From Paulownia fortunei (Eukaryota > Streptophyta > Magnoliopsida > Lamiales > Paulowniaceae): 64,000 bases of DNA. Position numbers and translations under genes: made by a program. Below are positions 37,610-48,104 of this stretch, piece after piece; within the stretch, counting starts at the first letter, position 1, and each line of letters begins with the position of its first letter. The stretch is taken from assembly GCA_019321725.1 (NCBI GenBank), contig CM033106.1, positions 22,876,965 through 22,940,964 of the forward strand. The letters are read 5' to 3'. A model generated the notes under the pieces. That model ran no database searches, had not been told where the DNA came from, and was given only the letters and a program-made list of their open reading frames with translations.

Positions 37610-39130
37610 TATACAGTATTGGGATTTTCTTATAATTGTTGTGTTTTTTTACGTTTGTGCATGTGTGTGTATGAATTGCACAAACACTACACTCACACTA
37701 TAATTCATACATGAGTGTTGGTGAGGAAACTTGGCTACTTGGTTGGTGCGCAATCAAACTTCACTGATAAGTTGAAAATCAAGCAAAAAAACTCCTTAGA
37801 TTGATACTCTATGATGAGTATTGTGGTGGCATGGTCAGATCATATTTCATTTTGGGGTGTGGCATTTTCACTTGATTGAGTAATTACAAGATGTTTCTTT
37901 ATTATAGTATTAATTTTAAATGGACAACATGTAATGCCTAATGTTTAATTTAACAATTTTATTTATTGTGTTTCTTTTGTTCTTATTGTACTTGTAATAA
38001 TATTTTTTTCTTCAATTATTACTTTTTTTTTTTTTGGTTTTAACAGTTTTCTCTTAGGGTCAAAATATCCAAAACTTCCAAATTGAAAATGTCAGTATTG
38101 GCAACACATACCAGGTGAAGTTAATGACTACTTTTGTTTCAATTATTTACAATGTCCTTTGTATATTTTATTTTGATTACTCTTATAAATGTCAAATTGT
38201 GAAGAGTCTGCTGATAATCGATCTCATCATTTCATTATTTTTGAACTCATTGCATTGAAAGAGCTGAGTTTCAAAGTTATCAAGTAATAAAAGATGTTTA
38301 TGTGTGATTTGTTATATTGATTAATATCAAATTCAAATAAAATTTTGAATTATTGTTCTCAAATTGAATATTGAACAATTTGATTCCTTTCAAATCTCTA
38401 ATTTAAAGCCCAATAAAGAAGTCTATTGCTACATCTTACAATTGAACTTTCGTACATCAATTACACAATTGGATACCATATGTATCAAATTTCGAAAAAA
38501 CTTATAACAACTTAGATAATACTAAAGTAGTGGCATGAAATTATCCCAACTCAAACTGAAAGAAAGTTTTTCGTAATTTTACAACTGCATTGTCTGAAAA
38601 TGGATAGTTTCAGAAGGCTATTCCCTCTGGTGAGACATCGATTTTTCATGTTTATTTCATGATTTCCATCAAAAACTTGCATTTGAATGACCCCTATGAA
38701 GAGGGGGCTGCCTCTTCTTTCATTTTCTCCACTAAATTCTTCGGCCATGGATTTATTTTGTAGATCATATACAAGATCTATTGAGCCGAGCCCAACAAAA
38801 ATTCAGTCCCATTTGGCACTTGAACATCATCCTCACAATATTTTTGTATCACACAAACATAGATATTGACGAGTGTCCTAATTTGAACTTTTTGAACGAA
38901 ATCAAAGAAATATTTGTCGAAATATATATTTACGAGACATTAAAAGCATGATAAAAGTTATATTGGAAAATGGAGGAGAGCAAATTTACGTTTGCTTATT
39001 TTTGGATTGGATCACAACATATTCTGGTAAATTGAGTTTAAGACCCCAAAAAGGACCAAGATTTGATTTTCTGGCTGGGCTAACCACGTTGGACACTCGT
39101 TTGTCAAGTTAAAATCAATGCGTGCGAAGC
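37610..39130. other. Intergenic, no gene seen
   Basis: AT-rich. A minus-strand open frame at 38748-38551 (starting MAEEFSGENERRG) has some charged residues but no domain or splice context I recognise. Confidence 0.4.
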
Positions 39131-39139
39131 TAGTGTGAT

Positions 39140-39617
39140 ATTACTAAAAGCATGTTTACTTAATTGGATTAGATTAAATATATTAATATATCTAATTTAA
39201 TTAAATATTTATTTTTTATGATGATGATCCATGATAAAATTTTAAAACTCGGTATAATTTATATTTTTTGTTAGATAATTCATCCTACCTATATAATGGG
39301 ATGAAATAATCATATCGTCCCATCTAAAATATATAGAATATATTTTAACCATAATACCTATAATTTTAAAATATATATTACAATTTAAATCTAGATTAAT
39401 TAGTAAATTTTTTAGTTAAAAGTAAATTAATCAAAGGCATAATAATCCAATTATTTTTCATCAAAATACTCGTTTGATAATAATTTTAACTAATATATCA
39501 TTCAAATAATCATATGAAGTATATATAAAATTTATTAGATAATTTAAATCTAATCCTACATCCAATCATATTTTTTATCAATCATTTCTCATTCCAACCA
39601 AAAAAGTAAATGACCCC
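39140..39617. repeat. MITE-like element
   Basis: The left end GTTTACTTAATTGGATTAGA and the inverted right end GTCATTTACTTTTTTGGTTGG share TTACTT...TTGG. The interior is AT-rich with ATCTAATTTAATTA-type palindromic phrases and is non-coding. Confidence 0.4.
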
Positions 39618-39917
39618 TAAGGGTATATTTGGATTGTTGGATTTAGAGTTAAGCATTACAAATTTATAATAATAAATTCTTTAAGTTTATTTTGATAATT
39701 TCATATTACAATATATTTCAATTTTTTCCAATTTGAGTTATTTTAGTAGTCATTGTGGTGAATTCAAAATATTTTAATATGAAATTAATTGAAATTCTTC
39801 TACTAATTTTTTCTCTCAAATTCAAATCTTTCTCAAATGCAATCTAAATTTAGTTGAGAACTTTGAAATCAAGTTGAGTTTGAGACTAAAGTGTAATTCA
39901 AATACAAATTTAAATAA
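39618..39917. repeat. Second MITE-like element, adjacent
   Basis: The left end GGGTATATTTGGATTGTTGG and the inverted right end TTTGTATTTGAATTACAC share TATTTGRATT. About 300 bp and non-coding. Confidence 0.35.
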
Positions 39918-40412
39918 AGGTTAAGTTGTTATGCAGTCTCGATATGAATTTGGCCAAAGATCGTATTAAATAGTAAGATTTTCAAACCCAACATTTTTTA
40001 AAAAGAAACGATTGTAGTTGGATACACTATAAGATCGCAAAGCTCCGATGATGAACCCTCCAAAGTAGATTTTTTAGTATATTTTTTTTGAGAAAACTTT
40101 TATTAAAAGTTAAACGTATAACCAAATTAAGTTAAATTTAACTTCCATAAAAATTGAGAAATTAAGTACACACATTTCACCTAAGTTCTAGTGTAGTTAC
40201 CCCATTGTTCCAAAATTATTCTTTTACTTTTCTAAGAAAGTTTTTTTTCCCTCTCAAAATAATTATCTCAATTAAAATAATAATATGATTTTACTAATTC
40301 TCAATTATTACTTTTAAGAATAATAATGTAAAAACACATAATTTATATGATGTGGATTGCTTCAAGTTATCGAGGGTCAACTCCTTTTACATCATTAATT
40401 GTTTGACGTATT

Positions 40413-41040
40413 TGTTGGAATGTGGAGGTTATCTCACATTGAAAGCTTGGTTGAATGGAAAAAGTCTCCCAATTTTAAAATATTAGTGTGGGAGTGCATT
40501 TCATTTTGAAAAAATAAAGTAAATTTAACTTGCATATATATAATTTTAATTCAAGAGGAGAATAAAATATGTAGCTCTCCTTGTGGTGCACCCTAGTGGA
40601 TTTTGGCTAACTTTAGCTAGTTTAAGGAGTTACGAGGGTGGTGCGAAGCACCGCCTGAGCCTACACCTGCATGTGCGCGCATGTCGCAAAGGTTATATTG
40701 GGCGCTTTAGTGGACCTTCATTTAGGGATGCAATTTGAACCAATAGATCGCAACTAGATATTAAGAGATGCGATCTAATAATCCACATTGATCCGAAGTA
40801 AGAGACATACCCAATCATGAAGGGCCATACAAAATTTTATAAATAGGACCCCTTCATTCATTCCAATCTACACAAAATCAATTCAGATTCAATTAATTTC
40901 TCTTTCATCCCTCGTACTAAAATATATTATGATATTTTAGTATTTTTATTCTTTTTTAAGAAGTATACAATTGATTTTTTGGTTCATTCGATAAAATTAC
41001 TAATTTTAGAAAAGAAGTATTGTATCTTGGGAGATAGACA
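40413..41040 (+). mobile_element. 5' LTR of the left Copia fragment
   Basis: Starts TGTTGGAATGTGGAGGTTAT. The same sequence occurs inverted at 46171-45210, which fixes it as an LTR of this family. A TATAAATA box lies at 40838-40845, followed by the transcribed leader. The right end is uncertain between about 41040 (GATAGACA) and 41070. The element's gag begins about 130 bases downstream. Confidence 0.75.
40838..40845 (+). promoter_or_regulatory. TATA box of the Copia LTR promoter
   Basis: TATAAATA followed by GGACCCC. The inverted LTR has the same motif and context near 45405-45412. Confidence 0.55.
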
Positions 41041-41172
41041 CTCAAGTTCCTATAGCACCATGTTGGGGAACGAAATCTGTTTTAAGGAGATTAGTTTCGT
41101 ACTTACCTCACTTTAACTAAAATTATAATCTTCTTTTTTACACCATACAACTAACAATCTTAAGACATATTT

Positions 41173-42165
41173 ATGGTAGCTACTACTGAAGTGCCAACGG
41201 ATGTCAGAAATGGAGCAACTGCTAACTCCAATCGGTGATCATGCCTCCAGCTTCCCAACATGAGAAACCGGAGAAATTTACCAGAGTTGATTTCAAGAGA
41301 TGACAATAAAAGATGTTGTTCTATCTCACCACCATGAACCTGGCAAGGTTCTTGATGAAAGATGCTCCTATCGTTCCTGAGGAAGAAAGAGAGTCTCAGA
41401 AACGAGTTGCCCTTGATGCATGGTATCATAGCGACTTCCTATACAGGAATTATGTGCTCAATAGACTTGACAACACATTATATAATGTATACTATTAAGT
41501 CAAAACAACAAAAGAACTGTGGAATTATTTTGACAAGAAGTACAAGACGGAAGATGCCGACACAAAAAAGATTATCGTTGGTAAATTCCTTGACTTCAAA
41601 ATGGTTGATACCAAAATTATTATTGGCCAGGTACAAGAGATACAGATCATCCTACATGATATACTAGCTGAAGGGATGATGCTGAGCGAATCTTTCCAAG
41701 TTGCTGCTTTGATTGAGAAGTTGCTTCCATTATGGAAAGATTTCAAGAACTATCTAAAGCATAAACGCAAAGAGATGACAATGCAGGATCTGAATGTTCG
41801 TCTTTGAATTGAGGAAGGCAACAGGGTTGTAAAAAAGAAGGTTTTTGCTAACCGAATGGAGGCCAAAGACAACATGGTAGAGGACTCTAAAGCCAAGAAA
41901 GGTAAGAAGAGAAAACATCTTGGCTCGTCCAAGGTTAATGATGCAAAGCGGTTTAAGGGTAATTGCTACAACTATGGTAAGCCAAACCACAAGGCGAAGG
42001 ATTGTCGACTTTCGAAGAAGGATAATCAGAACCAGGCTAATATGACCAAAGATAAGACAATGCTAGTAGAAATGTCGGGCCTAATGCTCTTGGATGTAGT
42101 GTTTGAAGCCAACTTGGTGGATAACTCGAGGGAATAATGGATTGACACAGGAGCTACACGCCACA
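41173..42165 (+). pseudogene. Copia gag (with start of protease), pseudogene
   Basis: Gag forms the retrotransposon particle. The reading starts at MVATTEVPT (41173), shifts frame, and gives HEKPEKFTRVDFKR, MLFYLTTMNLARFL, DAWYHSDFLYRNYVLN, VQEIQIILHDILAEGMMLSE and WKDFKNYLKHKRKEM in the order of the UBN2-type gag. A zinc knuckle follows as CYNYGKPNHKAKDC, in which the second Cys is Tyr. The protease motif WIDTGATRHIS begins at 42139. Several stops replace Trp or Gln codons (TGG to TGA, CAA to TAA), matching cytosine deamination in methylated DNA. The element is then cut by an insertion at 42195. Confidence 0.85.
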
Positions 42166-42194
42166 TTTCTTGGATAATGAGATGTCCTCCATAT

Positions 42195-43321
42195 TAGACC
42201 TGACTACGGTTGAGGAACCGTTGATTTTACGGTTCAAAAAAATTTCGACCCTTAATCTTAACCGTCAAGGCCGGTTACAGTCCGAGTTTTGAAACTGCTG
42301 GGCCGATTACGGTTCCTGTTTTGGTTAACCATCGATTTCTGTTAACCATCGGTTCCGGTTCTGCTTCCGACCCTTATATTTTATTTTATTTTTTTTTAAA
42401 TTTTTTGAACTTAAATTTGCAAAAAATATTGTTAATTTTTTAACTTAATGAAAAAAAATAACTTAAATTTGAAAAAAAAATAACTAAAATTTAAGCATAT
42501 GGTCAAAAACAAAAGTGACTAAATTAATTTATGAAATTTCTAAAATATAATTTTTCCATTTACACTGCATTGATAAAGCACAATTTACTAAATTTTAATT
42601 TTTAGAGTTAATATTATCATATTAAATCGATGCAATATTACAATAATTTAATAATTTAAATGAGAAGTTGAAGAATAAACAATAGATATTATAAAGTAGC
42701 ATCATTTACTTATTATTAAAATAATTATAAAATAGCATCATTAGATAATTTTTAAAATTTTACTTATTATTAAGATGAAATATACAATGTTTAAATATAG
42801 GATTTGATTTATAACTTGTTGCAACTAATTAATAAAATTTAAAGAGGGGCACAACACCAATTATATTAATTTTCAGAAACAAGACAAACAATTTGAGGAA
42901 AAAAAAATGAAAAAAAATAAATAATGAGACTTATTTATGCACTTATTCAAAATTATAAATATATGATCCATTAGCTCAGTTGGTTAGAGTATTCTATTAA
43001 TAATTTAGAGGTCATGGGTTTAAAACCTCTGTAACACACTTTTTACTATTTTTGTTAAAAAATAAAATAAAATTAAAAAATTAAAAACTATCGGGTCGGA
43101 CCCAACAGTTCCACGGGACCCGACAATTTTCGATTGGATAAAATCATAACCGGCCCATGGACTTATGGGCCAGTTCACAGGTTTGACCCGTGGACTCACG
43201 GGCCGGTTCACGAGTTTGACCCGTGGACTCACCCGTGAACTGTGGTTAATGAGTTTGGACCTGTTAACCACAGTCAGGTCACGGGCCGGTCTGGTTCGGA
43301 CCTGGCCCATGGTCGAGTCTA
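42195..43321. mobile_element. hAT-like non-autonomous element inserted in the Copia fragment
   Basis: 1,127 bp. The ends read TAGACCTGACTACGG on the left and, inverted, TAGACTCGACCATGG on the right. The flanks CTCCATAT (42187-42194) and CTCCACAT (43322-43329) form an 8-bp target duplication with one mismatch, the hallmark of hAT insertion. Copia coding similarity stops at the left flank and resumes at the right. The ends carry GGTTAACC/GGTTACGG-type phrases and the right arm has GACCCGTGGACTCACGGGCC repeats. No transposase is present. Confidence 0.75.
42965..43037 (+). tRNA. tRNA-Ile(AAU)-like sequence, probably a pseudo-tRNA
   Basis: The D-arm region TAGCTCAGTTGGTTAGAG and the T-arm region GTCATGGGTTTAAAACC are clear, and the middle aligns with the tRNA-Ile anticodon loop (TAATAA, anticodon AAT). 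The acceptor ends (GATCCAT at the start, GTAAC at the end) do not pair well and the anticodon stem is weak, so a working tRNA is unlikely. It lies inside the hAT-like element and was probably captured by it. Confidence 0.45.
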
Positions 43322-43350
43322 CTCCACATATATTTCGATCAATGGAAAAA

Positions 43351-44945
43351 AATATTTATGGGCAACTCATCAACTTCCAACATAGTCGGATTGGGCAAAG
43401 TGGTACTGAAGATGACATCAGGAAATGAGCTGACCTTAGTTGATGTACTACATATTTCAAATATCCGAAAGAATTTGGTATTTAGTTCATTACTTGTCAA
43501 AAGTAGGTTTAAACTAGTATTTGAATCTGACAAATTTGTACTGACAAAAAATGATCAATTTGTAGAAAAGAGATATGTAGTCAAAAGGCTATTTAAGATA
43601 AACGTAATTCATATACTAAATTTTTTTGAAAGTAATAAAAGTTTATCTTCTGTTTACTTGCTTGAGACTTCTTTTTTATGGCACTGTAGACTAGGTCATG
43701 TTAATAGAGCTTCTCTAAGAAAACTGGCATATTTAGGTCTTATACCTAAACTTGATATTGATGAAAAATACAAATGTGAAACTAAGTTTGCTAAGAAACC
43801 TTTTAGTTCATCTGAAAGAAGTATCAAATTTCTAATCTTGATACATATGTGATCTAAAGTTAGTTCAAAGTCGAGGTGGTAAAAAGTATTTTATTACCTT
43901 CACACTAGATATTGCTATGTATATTTACTAAATATTAAAGATGAAACTTTGGACGCTTTTGTCACTTATAAAAATAAAGTTGAAAATCAACTTAATGAGA
44001 TGATTAAGGAATTAATATCCAACAGAGGTAGAGAATATGATTCATCATCTTTTGGTGATTTATGTGTTAAGTATGGAATTATTCACCAAACTACAGCCCC
44101 ATATATGCCTCAGTAGAATGGAGTTGTTGAAAGAAAGAATAGAACTCTTGAGGATATGGTTAATGCTATGCTTATTAGTTTTGGATTACCTCAGAACTTA
44201 TAGGGGAAAGCTGTTCTTACAACTACCTTTATTTTAAATAGAGTTCCTCATAAGAAAATTAAATTAATACCTTATGAAATATGGAAAGATAGAATGTCTT
44301 CCTACAAATACTTGAAAGTGTAGGGGTGTCTAGCTAAAGTAGCTGTACCACCTCCTAAAAAGGCCAAATTAGGTCCTAAAACTGTTGATTGTACTTTTGT
44401 TGGATATGTAATGAACAATAGTGCATATAGATTTTTGGTACATAAATATGATACAAGTGACATTCATGTTAACACAATCATTGAAAACAAGGATGCTGAA
44501 TTCTTTGAAGATGTGTTCCCTTCTAAAAGAGATATTCAAAAGAGAATGCATGAAACTGCATTTAAAAATAATATAGAATCTGAACCTAGAATGAGCAAGA
44601 GAGCTAAAGTAGCTAAATCTTTTGGTTTAGATTTTATGATATATATAATTGAGAATGAACCTCAAACCTTTAATAGGGCTATGGTTAGTCTAGGAGCTCC
44701 ATTCTGGATGAAAGCTATAAATAGTGAAATAGAATCCATTCTAGGTTATAATACCTGACAATTAGTTGATATTCCTTCGGAATCTAAACTAATTGGATGC
44801 AAATGGATTTTTAAAAAAATGTTAAAGACAAACTATTTAATTGATAAATACAAGGCTAAACTTGTTAGCAAAGAATATTGTCAAAAGGAAAGTGTTGACT
44901 ATTTTGACACTTATTCACTGGTATTCTTGATTGAATGGAAATGCA
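43351..44945 (+). pseudogene. Copia pol (pre-integrase, integrase, truncated RT), pseudogene
   Basis: Continues the fragment after the hAT insertion. GLGKVVLKMTSGNELTLVDV and RKNLVFSSLL lead to the GAG-pre-integrase HCRLGHVNRASL. The integrase core has SNRGREYD, where the usual SDRGGEY has lost its catalytic Asp (D to N), then GIIHQTTAPYMPQ, a stop, and NGVVERKNRTL with the catalytic Glu kept. The C-terminal part runs to SSYKYLKV and TVDCTFVGYVMNNSAYRF. The reverse transcriptase begins PFWMKAINSEIESILGYNT and reaches KAKLVSKEYCQKESVDYFDT before it ends near 44940. RNase H and the 3' LTR are missing. At least five in-frame stops. Confidence 0.85.
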
Positions 44946-45209
44946 TGTGCTACTGATGCTTAGTTGTTTATACACTATATTTTCAGCGAGATCTTGGATA
45001 ATGCAGTGAAAAAGGTATTGATTATTATAATGGGAAATATTGCGATCCCCCACAAAACATGTGGGCTCTTAAAAAAAAAAAGTTAAAAAGAGGGTTGTAA
45101 ATTGACAGGAACTTATCATAGATTTTAGATCTTTCGGCCCCGAAATATAAGGCACCTTTCGACACCTAATTTATTGATCACTCATTTTGTCTATAAAAAA
45201 ACTCTTTTT

Positions 45210-46171
45210 AAGATAGATGTTGTCCCTATACGGTTCTATATGGATTTGGACGTCTATCTCCCAAGATATAATACTTCTTTTTTTAAAAAAATTAGTATAA
45301 CACTATATTAAAATATCATAATATATTTTAGTAGTAGGGAGAATAGGTAAATTAATTGAATATAAATTAATTTGGTGTAAATTGGAATTAATAAGTGGGG
45401 TCCTATTTATAGAATTTCGTGTGGCCCTTTATGATTGGTTGTGTCTCTTGGTCCGAATTAATCTGAACCATTAGATCACATCTCTTGATATCTGGCTGCG
45501 ATCTAGTGGTTTATATTGCATCCATATGTGAGGGTCCACAACCTTACCATGCATCTCTGCAAATCGGATGGGTGTGTACATTCACCCACGCCCCGTCAGC
45601 ATTGAGGCCCAATTGCAATCCTTCAGTCACACCTTGTCAGCACCTGCGTGTATGGTCACGTCCACTCGGTACTTAACCGCATGGTGTCATGCCATGCGTA
45701 TGCCACTTGGACAAATCTGCCACATCATCACCATGTTGAGCTACCTCTTCCATGTCACCGAGCCATGACTAAGCCAATTTACCACAAGTCGGTTTAATTT
45801 TTGAAAAATTTAAAGCTCCTCAACTCCTTGCGACGAAGCGTACATGCTAAGTGCAAAGTGCGCCTTTAAAATGCCCAATGCGACCTTTGCGACGAGCTCA
45901 TGCGGTGCTTCGCACCACTCTCGTAGCTCCTTGAATTAGCTAAAGCTAGTCAAATGTCCACTAAGTCTACTAGGGTGCACCACAAACAGAGCTATATATT
46001 TTACTCTTCTCTTGAATCAAATATATATATATATATATATGCAAGTTAAACTTGCTTCAGTTTTCCAATGTGAGATACACTCCCATACTAAAGGACAATC
46101 CTTTTAAAACTTAGAGACTCTTTCTATTCACACCAAACTTTCAATATGGAATAACCCCCCATATTCCAACA
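45210..46171 (-). mobile_element. Inverted Copia LTR (3' LTR of the right, minus-strand fragment)
   Basis: Read on the minus strand it starts TGTTGGAATATGGGGGGTTA (46171) and matches the 40413 LTR along its length, including GGTGGTGCGAAGCACCGC-like, TATAAATAGGACCCC and TATCTTGGGAGATAGAC blocks. It is longer than the left copy because of extra sequence around 45480-45830. The minus-strand sequence just before it, GTAGAAGATTG, sits where the polypurine tract should be. Its orientation fits the minus-strand pol at 50520-48105 and not the plus-strand fragment to its left. Confidence 0.75.
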
Positions 46172-46768
46172 ATCTTCTACATGAATGGAAAAAGTCGACA
46201 TGAATTAAGGAATATAAAGATGAATACTATGTGAAAGATAATGTATCGAGATAGGTAGCTTTCTCTTTGAATATTTCCTAGTAAAAGCCTATCAGACTTA
46301 CTTGGGTAATCAGTGAACTCTAAGTTTTGAACTACAAGCCATTATTGCAAGCCCAGTCAATAGACTACATACACTAACTCTCATATCTAATTTGGTTCTC
46401 GATTGTGTTCATTATTTCAATTATAAACTCTATTGGGTTCTGCAAGTATTTTAGAGAATTCGTTTATCAAAATTCTTGTAGAACCGATCATGTTCATACT
46501 TACATAGGTGATGTCCTATAACGAGTATCCTACTATACTCCACTTGTACTTTACAAGATATAGACATCATTAAAAGTAATGCTTATCATTAACCATTTTG
46601 TAGGTAGCACTTATTAGCATCTTAGAAATGGAAAGGAATTAAATTCCTAAGTATTTCCAATCGAGTCATTCATAACTTAGTTTTCCTATTAAACCTAGTC
46701 TGTGAGATCTTCAGTCGCTAGGTTAGGTTTTCATTAAGATGACTCATTCATTCTTTAGAAGAAAGCCC
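46172..46768 (-). mobile_element. 3' untranslated part of the minus-strand Copia fragment
   Basis: Minus-strand sequence upstream of the inverted LTR without coding capacity (for example GTACAAGTGGAGTATAGTAGG then TATAGGACATCACC). Copia elements carry such a region between RNase H and the 3' LTR; the assignment is by position. Confidence 0.4.
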
Positions 46769-47094
46769 CTGGGACACAACTCAACTGGTAGAACAATCAA
46801 CTCGAACTTGCTTTCAGTGGCAGGGTGGGAGTTCGAATTCTGGTGGGAACCAGCAGCTGAATTTCGGTATGGAGTAATCACTGTGGTTGCTAGTAGGACC
46901 CTGCGGCCGGTGTTTGGCGAGCAATCACTATGAGTTGGGTTCCTTGTGCACAAAAGTATACAGTTTTTTAGGGGAATTTGGGTATTAATTGGGGCATATC
47001 CCGCGATTTAACCGTTTCAAAGGTCTACGGCAAGGTCCTTGGAGTCCAAAATTAGTCTAATGTAAGTTTGGAACTTGGGTATAAAAAAAAAAAA
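46769..47094 (+). mobile_element. tRNA-derived SINE
   Basis: Starts GGGACACAACTCAACTGGTAG, which has a polymerase III A-box, and has a B-box-like GAGTTCGAATTCTGG about 50 bases on, then a tRNA-unrelated body and a 14-base A tail at about 47080-47094. AAGAAAG occurs just before (46759-46765) and just after (47103-47109), a possible short target duplication. About 326 bp, a normal SINE length. The family is not identified. Confidence 0.55.
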
Positions 47095-47109
47095 AAGTGT
47101 CAAAGAAAG

Positions 47110-47640
47110 ATGAATGTCAACCACAAAAATAATGATCATCACTCAAGTTCCCAGAGACACTAAACACATGCGAAAGCTTCTTTATTGTAAATTTTGAAAT
47201 CCAAATTACAAATAAACAAAGAACATGTACTGTTATTTTTCCTGAATAAATGAATAGGTACACCAACAAATCAACTAGTTTGTCTATTGAATGAATCAAC
47301 TCCAGAAAATATTCAGGTTTCTTAATTGTTTACACCTCCCAAGCTAATGGGAAGATAAATATTAGGTGAATTATAAAGGTTATTTTCGAAATTTGACTTA
47401 ATTATAAAAAAAAAATTATTTAACTTTTCAAATTACAAATACTCTTCCAACTAACAAAAATTTCGTCAAACTAACAAATTTTTGTGCGAAAAGTCAAAAT
47501 TATTCCTCAGATTTTTTTTTATAAAAAAAGTTGAAATTTAAAAAAAAAATAAAGAGACAATTTTGCCCTCAGTCAAAATACATATCAATCGTTCATCTCA
47601 TCATGATCCAACGATCTATATTTTTTCGCTTTAAAAAATA
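47110..47640. other. Intergenic, A-rich, no gene seen
   Basis: No recognisable coding sequence. It separates the SINE from the microsatellite and interrupts the minus-strand Copia fragment. Confidence 0.4.
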
Positions 47641-47654
47641 AAAAATAAATAAAA

Positions 47655-47857
47655 AAAATGTGTGTGTATATATATTTATATAGATATATACATATTTGGA
47701 TATATACATAAATAAATGTGTTTGTACGTATACACATATATACATATATAGATATTTACATATATGTAATAGATGTGTTTCTAAATATATACATATATAC
47801 ATATATAGCTATATACATAAAAGTAAATATATATATATATACACACACACACATATA
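47655..47857. repeat. (TA)/(TACATA)n microsatellite
   Basis: About 200 bases of TATATACATA-type repeats with interruptions, ending in (CA)n. The open frames here on both strands are translations of this repeat. Confidence 0.8.
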
Positions 47858-48083
47858 GGGGATAGGGGGAAGAGATGGGTTGGACTGGGGAAACGGGTTT
47901 GATTTGCATAGGCGGGGAGGGAGAAGTTGCACCGACGGGTAGGGAGAGGGGAGATTAGCAGGTGGTCAGGGAAAAAAGGGGTTTGCATCACGAGAGGGGG
48001 TGGGGGAGATGGAACTGGTCGAGGAAAGGGGGTTTCCATCGACAGGGAGGGAATTGCGGGGGAAGGCCGGGGGTGGGGGAGGG
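47858..48083 (+). repeat. G-rich purine tract
   Basis: The plus strand holds many runs of three to five G separated by short A/T spacers, for example GGGGGTGGGGGAGATGG-like at 47995 and GGGGGTGGGGGAGGG at 48069. Two open frames on opposite strands (47927-48217 and 48108-47809) are by-products. Such tracts can fold into G-quadruplexes. Confidence 0.6.
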
Positions 48084-48104
48084 AAATGATAAAGAAAATA
48101 TTTT

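Noticed and set aside
38551..38748. Minus-strand frame starting MAEEFSGENERRG
   Set aside because: Looks more protein-like than most, but I find no domain, splice partner or homologue pattern, so I do not call a gene.
41160..46171. A single Copia element with two LTRs between 40413 and 46171
   Set aside because: The second LTR is inverted relative to the first and carries the orientation of the minus-strand pol to its right, so it cannot be the 3' LTR of the plus-strand fragment without rearrangement.
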